Source: Diploscapter coronatus
Taxonomy: Eukaryota; Nematoda; Chromadorea; Rhabditida; Rhabditidae
Assembly: GCA_964036155.1 (NCBI GenBank)
Contig: OZ038422.1
Location: 27,179,201-27,243,200, forward strand
Reading direction: 5' to 3'
Length of the DNA: 64,000 nucleotides
The translations under genes and the position numbers were made by a program. Positions within the stretch are counted from its first letter, which is position 1, and the number at the start of each line of letters is the position of its first letter. Below are positions 1 to 9,754 of this stretch, in pieces. The notes beneath the pieces are model-generated. The model worked only from the letters and a program-made list of their open reading frames with translations, had not been told where the DNA came from and did not search any database.

Positions 1-2523
1 GTCTTTCTACCGCAAAATATTCGCCCTTCTGTCGCATTTCCTGTATCGACTTCAAGTTGATCTTCATCGCATTTTTCATTCCTATCATTATGCAGTAGTC
101 TAAATCTTAGTTTCTCATTGAATTCTTCTGGGTTACTTCGTCGTGTGCCAATTCAGCAGTTCCATGTCAAGATAGCCATCTCTGTCTATCTGTCTCATTC
201 CTCCTTTTCTTTCTCATTCTCTTCGATCTCTCTCTATCTCTTCCTTCTGCTTGGATGTTCTGCTGTAAGCCCCCTCTCTTCTGCTGGAAGAACGCTTTCC
301 TGCCTTCCTGCCCACTTTTCATTCCTCACAATTCTAGTAAACTTCACAAATCCTACTGCATAAATATACTCTCGCTCCAATTCCAATGCACCAATGCAAT
401 AGTAGTGGCATTTCTGCTTTCCATTTGAAGTCTGGGATTTTCGATTTCGACCCGCCAACTCAAATTCATTTATCTTTGTCTCAAGGTTTGCACGTGCTCT
501 CTGTTAGACCTGTCAAAAAGTTACATGAACTCAGTGAGTCCTTGAATTTATGCGAATTTCAAACCATGTCAGCCCGCCTCCTTTCTGTTTCAGTTAGTCT
601 GACTGTCCTCCCCCTTTCTCTCTCCTTATCGCTAAATTTGCATATTCGAATGCGTAATGGGTTTGGTAATGGTTGTGTTCTGCTTGTGTCGATCTCTTTC
701 ACTCTCATTCTTCTTCTCCTTTCCAAATGTGTAAAATTGGCTCATTCTGACAATGTCTCCAACGCATGTACCAGCTATCTTCCATTTGCCATCTCTACTC
801 CCCGCAGAGGGACCAGCCAGCCAGCCAGCCATCCATTCATTCATTCAACAATCTACAGTCCTCGATCCAATATATCTGCTCACCTGTTGTTGCCTTCCTT
901 TCTCATCAAAATGCCCATAGTTTTTCCCTCCTCATTTGATTGTTCTTCTCTTTTACAATTGGCACTTCGCCTTTGAATTGCCGCCTCTGGTCATTCGATT
1001 TAATGCTAATTTTTATGTGATGAAATATACGCCCTCTGTGTTGGCTTGTTGACTAAAACTGCAAGAAATTCGGCAGTCTCCCACATTTGTTAAAATCTCA
1101 ATTACCTATTGTGTCTGCGATGATGAATCTAAGCATCTTGATCTCTCTCGGCTCCCACAGATTCGCTCTATTCGTTCTATTTGCGAATCTCCTTTCCCCG
1201 ACAGTCCTTCTATTCTTTGCCAGGCCTCAGGCCCTGCACCCTTGCAGCCTTGCAGCATTATCGGCTACTCTATTTATCATCTGCTGATGGCTGATCTGAT
1301 CTGTCCTCTCACAAATCGGATCATCTCTTCGTCCTCCTCTGTTCCATATTTCTTCCCTTTCTTTCTTCATCTACTTTGATGCTTCAACTCTAATTGTTCT
1401 GTAGTCCGTTCTCTATTGTTCATTCAATTAGATTCCTCCAGAGACCATTTCGACTAATCTTTCTGCATTCTGCTTTTAGTGAGTGCCAATGCACTAAAGT
1501 ACTAAAGCAGAAGTTGAAAGTATTTCAGTTTCAGTTGGCGGGGTTGCAATTTCAGACAACGAGAATAGAGCCGTTGGCATATCATTCTGCAAACACACAC
1601 ACACATACAGACATCTGCCTCTCTTCTTGACCTTGGCACTCCCTTTCCCTCTTTCTACTCTATACTTTCCCACTTCCCATCAAAGGACCTTCTATCTTTA
1701 CTCCAGGAAGAATGAATGAAGAACATCTTTATTTTGTCCATAACAAGAAGCGACAGCCATCTCCTTCTGACCTATAACCCCTAATTATCACGATTCAATT
1801 AACTTATTGTCCTGCCTTTTTCTCCTAGATCTAAGGCCGTGAAATCATATCCTCAACAAGGGTCAACAACATCTCCTCAGATCTCAGACGCAGTAAAGTT
1901 TTACTTTTTCCCAAGTTGCGAAATTCATTTGGTGGTCTTCGTTGCCCTTGCCCCATTCTGCCTGGTCCTAAATCTTTTGTCAGTTTTGCCTAAGCAATTG
2001 CCTTCTTCATGCTGCTGGGCTATCAGTCATTTTGCTCTTCCCCTATTCCTTGCCTCTTCTTCTTCTGCCTCTGCTCTGCTCTGCTTCAGCTTCCGTCTTT
2101 CCGTCAAGGGACCTTCCCCTCTCTTTGTCGTCTTTGCGGTATCTCCTCTATCAATTCTCCACTCAGCAATTTGTTTCTGTCAACTGCTAACTAATTTTTC
2201 GATCCAACAGCTTCTATTTTCACACTTCTTCTGTACAATTTGATCTCACGCAACTCATATATTTTTGCCCCATTCATTATAATGCAATTGAATTCAAATT
2301 GCAAACAAATTGTGCGAAGGTCAGATTCTCCTTCAACTCGCAAAAACCGTCTGTGTGTCGGATGCTTTATGAGTAAGAAAGTGGGTATTCTCCTTTCCTT
2401 CTCTTCTATTGTATAGTTCCGTAAGATGCTCCTCTCTTCACAGTCATTTTTCACGCTCCTTTCATTTCTGACGATTTGTTGCCAAGACACTCCTTTTCCG
2501 GAAAGTATAAAATGGATTTTTCA
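1..2523. other. Pyrimidine-rich non-coding stretch upstream of the Prickle-like gene
   Basis: The plus strand is strongly enriched in C and T (runs of TCTC, CTTC and TTTC) with many short spurious open frames on both strands. None shows a recognisable domain or a chain of splice-compatible exons. A short CAGC/CATT tandem tract lies near 819-846. It may be a long first intron or 5' region of the Prickle-like gene, because that gene's first recognisable exon begins at a splice acceptor (TTTTTTCAG, ending 2523) and has no clear start codon. I see nothing else in it. Confidence 0.4.
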
Positions 2524-5500
2524 GAGTTTATACAAAAGAATTGAATGGGAGATGGGAGATAGCTCGAGGAGAAGGCGAGTCGCGGCTAGACTTGCAGAGA
2601 ATGGAGGTGCATTGTCTCCTGCCAGCAGACTGAGAATTGCTGCTGATCTCCATCGACATTCCACTAGCGATGACGATTCTGGGTGTGTTCTCGAAGAATA
2701 CGCATGGATTCCGAGCGGAGTCAAGCCCGATATGGTACATTGAGTCGTTCATGATGAAATTCATTCCAATCTATAGGTTCATTCATACTTCGCTTGTTTG
2801 TCTGAAGACAAGATTCCCTATGTGAACTCAGTTGGAGAAAAATGGCGACAGCGGCAACTCAGAGCTCAATTACCGCCTCAGGCAAGTCTGATATATTACT
2901 GTAGAATTCAATTTATTTAATCGAATCGAATATGCGAATACATTAAGTTTAACTGCTGTTTTTGTAGGACTCGGATCCTCGTTACTGTGAAGGGCTGTCT
3001 CGGGAGGAGGAGGAGGAATTGAGGTTAGACAAAATGGGCGATTCAATTGGATTGAAGAGGAATTGCAGGACATTCGACAAGGGCCGGAAGAAGGAGTGCT
3101 TGGGAAGGGGTCTCGTGCAGAGAGTGCCCTACGAGGACAGGCAGTACAAATGCAGAAAGGTCTGATCTTCTTCACTCGGTTCATTCGAAATGTGTGGCCA
3201 GCTGTTCACAACTTGTCACAATCCATTCCCTCTAATCCCAACTCTCCCCTATCATTTTTCATCTCCTCGTCCATTTCTCCGCGTACTGTCAGGAGATATT
3301 AATCAAAGTCGCGCACACACACAGCCAAAGCCATCCGCCGCGCACAAAATCTGTCGCTCTTTCTCACAGACTGTGCGGCAAATGCAATGCTCTATGATTA
3401 TATGATTAGACGACCATAAAGGCACTGAAGATAATCTAATAAAACAAGGTCTATGGAGGGTCAGTTATTGCAATGACAGAGTGACAGAGCTGCTTGCTTA
3501 AGGAAACATTTAGACATTGCATAATTGAGATAAGTGAGAAAGGTTCGAGAGGGCCAGCTGTTTTTTGCCATCTCAATATTTCTACAGTATCTCTATCTTA
3601 ACAAGCAAACAAACATTCTTCCTCACCATACTAAATTGCAACATTTGTGCGAAGGATGTTTCTCGAAGAATTTTATAACTTGCATCTGTTTGAGATGCGT
3701 GTTAATTGGAGAAGGAATAAAGTTCACAAGTGTTGCAAGAAAATGTAGAAAAGTAAGATTTTCTCTATCTTAATCCAAATAAGACCCCATGTGGTGAGGC
3801 TGTGTGCGGCTCTCTTTCCTCTCTAATCCCTGCCTTTATGCTCTAGTGCCGTATATCATTTTCATTGAGGTCAAACTGTGAGGAAAATCAACAAAAACAA
3901 ACAATGACAAATCGAGTCGATAAGCCAATTACTTGTCTAATTTAGTGCAATCGATTGTTGGATGAAGGAGAAGTCTGTGTCGCTGCAGCGAGATCGAACT
4001 CACTGTACCATCCCAGCTGCTTCAAATGTCACCAGTGCGAAGCTCTGCTTGTCGATTTGATTTATTTTGCTCATGGAACGAAGGTACAAGTCCAGCTTGT
4101 TTAGCTGATTTCCATTATAAACCAGTCAATTTTAGTTATTTTGTGGCCGCCACCACGCGGAGCAGTTGAAACCTCGCTGTGCGAAATGTGATGAGGTCAG
4201 TCTTTTTCCTCTTCTTTACTCTAGTCACTCACTTCATTCATATCTTCTGCATTTTCTGCACCTCGAATTCGCGCATCTGTGCGTTTCACAAAGTCCGCAA
4301 TTCAAATGTGCCACTAACTCGTAAACGTCATTTTCCGCTTCTCTCTTCTCTATTATTTTGCCATACTATATCTCTTCCTGACAGTCAGCCATAACCTCTC
4401 CCTTGGCCATGTGTTGGTTTGCGCGTAGAGGGCATTAAAGAGATTTCCCATTCTTTGGAATTTGAAGGAAGAATTACAAGTCCTGAGAATTAAATAATAG
4501 CAACAGAAGGAATAGAGTGAAATATTTGGCAGTGTTGACAATGTTCATCTCACCAAGCTTATCCCTGTCTTCATCTCTGCACTTCCCTTCCACAAAGCGG
4601 CTCTCTTTCCACACCCGATCTCATCTCTTTATATGCTAATTAGACTCATCACTTTGCCTCATCTCCATGCACAATCTAGTCATTGGATCAATTTGCACTA
4701 TTCGCACTATTTCAGCTGATATTCGGCGAGGAGTGCACAGAAGCAGAGGGCAGAACGTGGCATCTGCATCACTTCCAGTGCAACGAATGTCAGGATGTTC
4801 TGGGAGGCAAAAAGTATATGCAACGGTAGTCCATAACTCTACAAACCAATATAAACTGCCATATCTACAGAGATGGTCGACCAGTCTGTTTGCAATGTTT
4901 CCACAATACAAAATCAGCCGAAACATGTGCGACATGTCGGACAGCCATTTCGATGGACGAGCCTTGCATAATGCAGGGCAGGAAGTACTGGCACGCAGAT
5001 GCGAACTGCTTCCGATGCTGTGTTTGCTGCAAGAATTTGCTCGGCAGGAAGTACAGCCTGGTCGATGACAGTCTTTACTGCGGATACAACGCTTGTGCAG
5101 GGGATGACGGTATTCATTTACAGACTAATATTTACTAAAGTAAATTTGAAGATGAACCTCATGGCTATATGAAATCGCCACAGTTGCCTGCACCGATGCA
5201 GAAACGAAGACCTAAGCGCTTGCCAAGGTAGGTATTATAGAAGCCTTCCCAGAAACGCTTACCTTTTTCGAGCTTCTCAAATTTCCTCCATTTTTAATAT
5301 TCGTTCGCTTTTGCTGGCCAAGCGCTGATAACCCAAAAACGCGAGTCTCCCTCGTAGAAATATATGATGTAGTGGATAGAAAGTTAGATCTCTGCTCTTT
5401 CCAGACTGTTATGCGAGAGATTTTTAAAAACGAGAGCACAGAAATGCTCGAAAAAAAAACGTAGACGTTTTTGGTAAGGCTAGGGTATCATTTATCCAAT

Positions 5501-5998
5501 CGGTTGTTGAGGATGAATTAAATGATTTAGGCCGCTTCCCCCTCAAAGAGCGCCTCCCCAGCCGCCCTCCGAGAACATCTACGAGACGGTTCTGCCGACT
5601 GCCTGTGCCTCAGGTCTGTCAGATCTGCTGCAGGTCTCCGACAAATCCTGCTGCTCCTCTGCACCCCAATCCCCTCACTCTTCGAATTACTACAGTCGAA
5701 CTCCGAATAGACGGCAGCAGCAGCAGTCTAATGTAGATCCACTCAACTATTCGTAAGCTGTTAGTTTTAGCTAGAAGATGATGATGTTATAATTACAGTA
5801 CCTCATCATCGGACTCGGAAGACGACATGTTTTACATAAATCAGTTGATGCAAGCAGCTACGATAAATAAGGTATATAATTTTTAGACAATTGACATTTT
5901 CTTAACAAATTTTTCAGATTCGATCTCAACAATTAGCCAGCTCGAATGAAGTCAAGCTAGCAAAGAAAAAGAAGAGCAGTCGATGTATAGTTTCGTGA
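2524..5998 (+). CDS. prkl-1: Prickle-type PET/LIM planar cell polarity protein (5' end uncertain)
   Basis: Core planar-cell-polarity protein family, cytoplasmic and membrane-associated. The PET domain is read from [15 protein letters not shown] (about 2672-2734) through [16 protein letters not shown] (exon 2777-2881) and [16 protein letters not shown] (exon 2968-3159). LIM1 follows from 3947 ([17 protein letters not shown], then [16 protein letters not shown]). LIM2 includes [18 protein letters not shown] (exon 4716-4825), and LIM3 lies in the exon 4871-5109 ([10 protein letters not shown] onward). A Pro/Gln-rich tail (exon from 5531) leads to the end [11 protein letters not shown] and TGA at 5996-5998. 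The last four residues CIVS form a CaaX prenylation box, which is typical of Prickle. Introns are 40-90 bp except for those around LIM1 and before LIM2. One donor looks like GC (after 2881) and one acceptor is GAAG (5151). The N-terminus is unresolved: ATG 2552 is in frame in the first exon, but that exon has an acceptor at its start, so an upstream exon is likely. Confidence 0.9.
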
Positions 5999-6240
5999 TA
6001 AAGCACATGAATTTTCTATCACTAGAATCGCAATAATTATTTCACCCAAGTCAATGGATTAGAAATTTGTGATAAGAATAAATATTTTCTATTAAACCTG
6101 GATATAGTTTGTAAAAATTAGTTTAAATTATTAGTATGACATGAGATGCTAATATATTGCATTCTTCTGGTATTTAGCTTAGGCGAATGATATTTGCTAA
6201 AAATGCGAGAAAGAAAATTGACTTTTCTGGTAATGACATT
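5999..6240. other. Intergenic, between Prickle-like gene and palindrome
   Basis: AT-rich spacer. It presumably contains the 3' UTR of the Prickle-like gene (an AATAAA-containing stretch occurs near 6080). No gene or structured repeat was seen. Confidence 0.4.
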
Positions 6241-6270
6241 GTCACAAATAATGGAAGTAGATGACAGGAT

Positions 6271-6358
6271 CAGGGCTGTCTGAAGTTCGAAAAAATCGAA
6301 CTTTAACTGAACTGGATTTTCAAATAGTTCGAAGTTTAGTTCAGTGCGTACAACCCTG
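6271..6358. mobile_element. 88 bp CAGGG...CCCTG MITE-like element (left copy)
   Basis: The element begins CAGGGCTGTCTGAAGTTCG and ends GTGCGTACAACCCTG. Terminal CAGGG inverted repeats enclose repeated GTTCGAA-type motifs (AGTTCGAAAAA, ATCGAACTTT, AGTTCGAAG). It is flanked by AT on both sides, and no 8 bp target duplication is visible. CAGGG termini resemble hAT-type ends, but that assignment is inference. A related copy lies at 9646-9723 in the other palindrome arm. Confidence 0.6.
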
Positions 6359-6516
6359 ATTAAGAGGAATATTTATTTCAGTTACAATTATCCCCCATCA
6401 CTTTAGGATGTCTTCGAGAGTTGGCTGTATCATGTGCATTGAAATTAAATTATTATTTCATTTTATTGAATAAAATTTCTATATGAAATCTGAGATTAGT
6501 ATAATCAAGTTTTATT

Positions 6517-7774
6517 TTATGCTATTTTTCCGATTTCTCGCCATTTATTCGTTTGTGGATCGTATTTCTCGATTGAATTACAAAATTTTTGGGTAGAATC
6601 TTTTTGAAATCTAAATTGACAAATATTTCGTATAAAGATATGCAAAATCTCAGCTCACCCTCCGATTGCATACAATTTCCCGTTAGCGACAATGAGCGAA
6701 TGACAATGTCTTCCATAATTCATATCAGCGATTCGAGAAATTCGACTGTCAACTGGAGCTGAGGGGTCGCAACACAAACAGGATTTTAATGCATTAGGAT
6801 AACTAAATATATAATGATACATTATTTATCATATAGCATTAACGACTTCCGTCCTCCAACTATATAAATTTTTCCATTTAGCGATGCAACTCCGAGATAA
6901 CATCGTTGTTCTGGAGTCTTTCCAATTTCAATCCATTCCCGTTCATCGTCTGATAATCGATATATCTTTCTACTATTCCATCCATCAATAACTGAATATC
7001 CACAATTCCAATAATGAATATGCTATAATGTGACCGTATAAAGTTCCATCGCATGTTACTGTTTGAGCCCATCTAATTGAAAGAGGAAGAGCAGGTCCTG
7101 TTTGCCATTTTCCATTTATTAAAACCTGAATAAATTATTTCATGAATTTCATTCGATCTTCTTACATCAACTCGATACGTGTCTTCATATTTTTTAGGAC
7201 CATTTCCACCCAAATAATACAATCTGTCTTTGAAAGAAGCGACAAATGCATATTTACGCCATTCAGGAGGATTTGGGCCTGCAAAAAGATGCAATCAAAT
7301 TAAACCAATCTATTGGCAATTTGTAAAGTAGCCTCTAGTGATTTGTCGAGTATTCAGGTCAAAGATTTCAAAGAGTTCTTCTTCACTGTCCAATGCAAAA
7401 ATCTAAAATTCAAAATTGGCAATACCAAATAAAATAATCTACTTTATCTTTTGTGGTTGCAACTTTCCATGGACATAAAAAATTAGTAAATTTTGCAATC
7501 TGCTCAACAGAATTAGTATGCGAATCAAACAGACAAATTCTTCCTTCCCAAATGTTGCTGCTTTCATAAGGCACTAAATACTGAAATTAATTTTCGGTCA
7601 TACAAGGAGTGTTTTCTTACGATAGAATAAATTTCTCCTATCGAGCGCTGCCGGCAGATATTTCTTGATTATTTGCATCATTCGCTTGCTAGTCCAGGCC
7701 AATTGTCGCAGCTCTTTGAATTCGGGATACTCGCAAATTAACAATACAATTTCGACTGGTAAATTGGCTAACAT
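6517..7774 (-). CDS. F-box/kelch-repeat protein, left palindrome copy
   Basis: Probable substrate-recognition subunit of an SCF-type ubiquitin ligase. It starts at ATG 7774 with MLANLPVEIVLLICEYPEF..LRQLAWTSKRM, an F-box helix pattern. Kelch blades follow: CLFDSHTNSV; EIFDLNTRQITR; the blade core RLYYLGG; IDGWNSRKIYRLSDDEREW; KIYIVGGR; GKLYAIGG; and EKYDPQTNKWREIGKIA at the C-terminus, stop at 6517-6519. Introns are about 40-60 bp. Exon order and phases match the right-arm copy. The donor of the last intron has lost three bases relative to that copy, and the acceptor used there is missing. An upstream CAATTTAG acceptor restores the frame, so the gene reads intact. The copies differ by many substitutions. 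It is oriented outward, head-to-head with its twin. The exact ligase role is inferred from domain architecture. Confidence 0.8.
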
Positions 7775-7955
7775 CTTTGTTAGGAAACCTAAACAATCAC
7801 CATAGTATTCTTTCAAAATGGAAATAGTAAAAGAGTATTGATTGAATGAGAAAGTCTGCAATTAACGAGTTTGAAATTGATCATTGAAGAAAGGAGAATG
7901 AAACCACTAAATTGATGCTTCGCAATTTTTATCAGGTTAAAAATCGATCCCTAAA

Positions 7956-8046
7956 ACTTGAAGATGGATGCTGAAATAAAACTATCCGTGTATTTACTCA
8001 TAGGTTATAAGCGACACAAGTGCATACTTAAATGATAAACACCATG
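7956..8046. other. Palindrome spacer and shared head-to-head promoter region
   Basis: About 91 bp of non-repeated sequence separates the arms. With the adjacent ~180 bp of each arm it forms the whole region between the two divergent F-box/kelch start codons (7774 and 8226, 451 bp apart). Any promoter must therefore be mirrored or bidirectional. No TATA motif was assigned. Confidence 0.6.
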
Positions 8047-8225
8047 TTTAGGAATCGATTTTTAATCTGATAAAAATTGCGAAGCATCAATTTAGTAGTT
8101 TCATTCTCCTTTCTTCAATGATTACTTCCAAACTCGTTAATTGCAGACTTTCTCATTCAATCAATATTTTTACTATCTCCATTTTAAAATAATACTATGC
8201 TGATTGTTTAGATCTCTTAACAAAG

Positions 8226-9491
8226 ATGTTAGCCAATCTGCCAGTCGAAATTGTATTGTTGATTTGCGAGTATCCCGAATTCAAAGAGCTGCGACAATTG
8301 GCCTGGACTAGCAAGCGAATGATGCAAATAATCAAGAAATATCTGCCGGCAGCGCTCGATAGGAGAATTTTATTCTATCGTAGGAAAACACTTCTTGTAT
8401 GACCGAAAATTAATATTATTTAGTATCTTATAAAAACAGCGAAGGAAGAATTTGTCTGTTTGATTCGCATACTAATTCTGTTGATTACATAGCTAAATTT
8501 ACTAATCATTTATGCCTATATGAAATTATAACTACAAAAGATAAGGTAGATTATTTTATTTGGTATTGCCAATTTTGTAAATTTTAGATTTTTGCATTGG
8601 ACAGTGAAAAAGAACCCCTTGAAATCTTTGACCTGAATACTCGAAGAATCACTAGAGGCAACATTACAAAGCTAATAGAGTTGTTTAATTTTATTGCATC
8701 TTTTTGCAGGCCCAAATCCTCCTGAATGGCGTAATTTTTCATCTGTGGCTTGTTTCAGAGATAAATTGTATTCTTTGGGTGGAAAGGATCCTAAAACATA
8801 TAAAGACACGAATCGAGTTGATGTAAGAAGATCGAATGAGAGTCCATGAAATAATTTGTTCAGGTTTTAATAAATGGAAAATGGCAAACAGGACCTGCTT
8901 TCCCTCTTCCAATTAGCGAAGCTCAAGCAATAACATGCAATGAAATTTTATACGGTCATTTTATAGCATATTCATTATTGTAATTATGGATATTCAGTTA
9001 TTGATGGAGATGGTAGTAAAAAGATATATCGATTATCAGACGATGAACGGGAATGGGTTGAAATTGGAGAGATTCCAGAAAGACGAGGTGCATTCGGGGT
9101 TGCATCGCTAAATGAAAGAATTTACATAATTGGAGGATACTGGTCGTTAATTTTGTATGATAAATAATATACCATTATATATTTAGTCATGATGTTGATC
9201 ATACTATTGAAGTAAAATCTTGCCTGTGTTTCGACCCCTCAGCTCCAGTTGACAGTCGAATTTCTCGAATCACTGATATGAATTATGGAAGACATCTTCA
9301 TTCGCTCATTGTTGCTAACGGGAAATTATATGCAATCGGAGGAAGGTGAGCTGAGATTTTGCATATCTTTATACGAAATATTTTTAAACTTGGATTTCAG
9401 ATTTTTTGATGAAGATTTTCGTAATTCAGTCGAGGAATACGATCCACTAACGAATAAATGGCGGGAAGTCGAAAAAATTAACATAAAATAA
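8226..9491 (+). CDS. F-box/kelch-repeat protein, right palindrome copy
   Basis: Twin of the minus-strand gene at 6517-7774. Exons read 8226-8379 (F-box), 8424-8545, 8588-8657 (its donor is apparently GC, as in the twin), 8710 onward (WRNFSSVACFRDKLYSLGG), then VLINGKWQTGPAF, VIDGDGSKKIYRLSDDER, RIYIIGGY, DMNYGRHLHSLIVANGKLYA and finally EEYDPLTNKWREVEKINIK with TAA ending at 9491. All frames stay open when spliced. Kelch motifs (GG pairs followed by Tyr and Trp) repeat about five to six times. Compared with its twin it has a two-residue-scale deletion after the second exon start (SYKNSEGRI against PYESSNIWEGRI). The likely role is a ubiquitin-ligase substrate adaptor, from F-box plus kelch architecture. 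Target unknown. Confidence 0.8.
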
Positions 9492-9645
9492 AGTGTGATT
9501 ATAATAATCTCAGATTTCATATAGAAATTTTATTCAATAAAATGTGAAATAATAATTTAATTTCAATGCACATGATACAGACAACTCTCGAAGACATCCA
9601 AAGTGTTGAGGGATAATTGTAACTGAAATAAATATTCCTTTTAAT

Positions 9646-9723
9646 CAGGGTTATACGAACTGAACTTCGAACTGTCTGGAAGTTCAGTTAAAGTTCGATT
9701 TTTTCGAACTTCAGACAGCCCTG
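9646..9723. mobile_element. CAGGG...CCCTG MITE-like element (right copy)
   Basis: Inverted relative to the 6271-6358 copy and about 10 bp shorter. The ends read CAGGGTTATACGAACTGAAC and TCAGACAGCCCTG. It is flanked by AT on both sides. Confidence 0.6.
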
Positions 9724-9754
9724 ATCCTGTTATTTACTCTCCATTATCTGTGAC

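Larger units (their letters stand above)
6241..7955. repeat. Left arm of a ~3.5 kb palindrome
   Basis: This arm is the reverse complement of 8047-9754 over almost its whole length. Matching landmarks are GTCACAAATAATGG (6241) against its complement ending 9754, the F-box start codons (7774 and 8226), and the innermost shared ATCGATYCCTAAA, with arms separating after 7955 and before 8047. Divergence is scattered substitutions and small indels. The arm contains a complete minus-strand F-box/kelch gene and a CAGGG-ended short element at its outer end. Confidence 0.93.
8047..9754. repeat. Right arm of the ~3.5 kb palindrome
   Basis: Inverted copy of 6241-7955 (see left arm). It carries the plus-strand F-box/kelch gene and, at its outer end, the second CAGGG-ended element. 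Both the genes and the small elements are duplicated, so the element was present before the inverted duplication. Confidence 0.93.
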
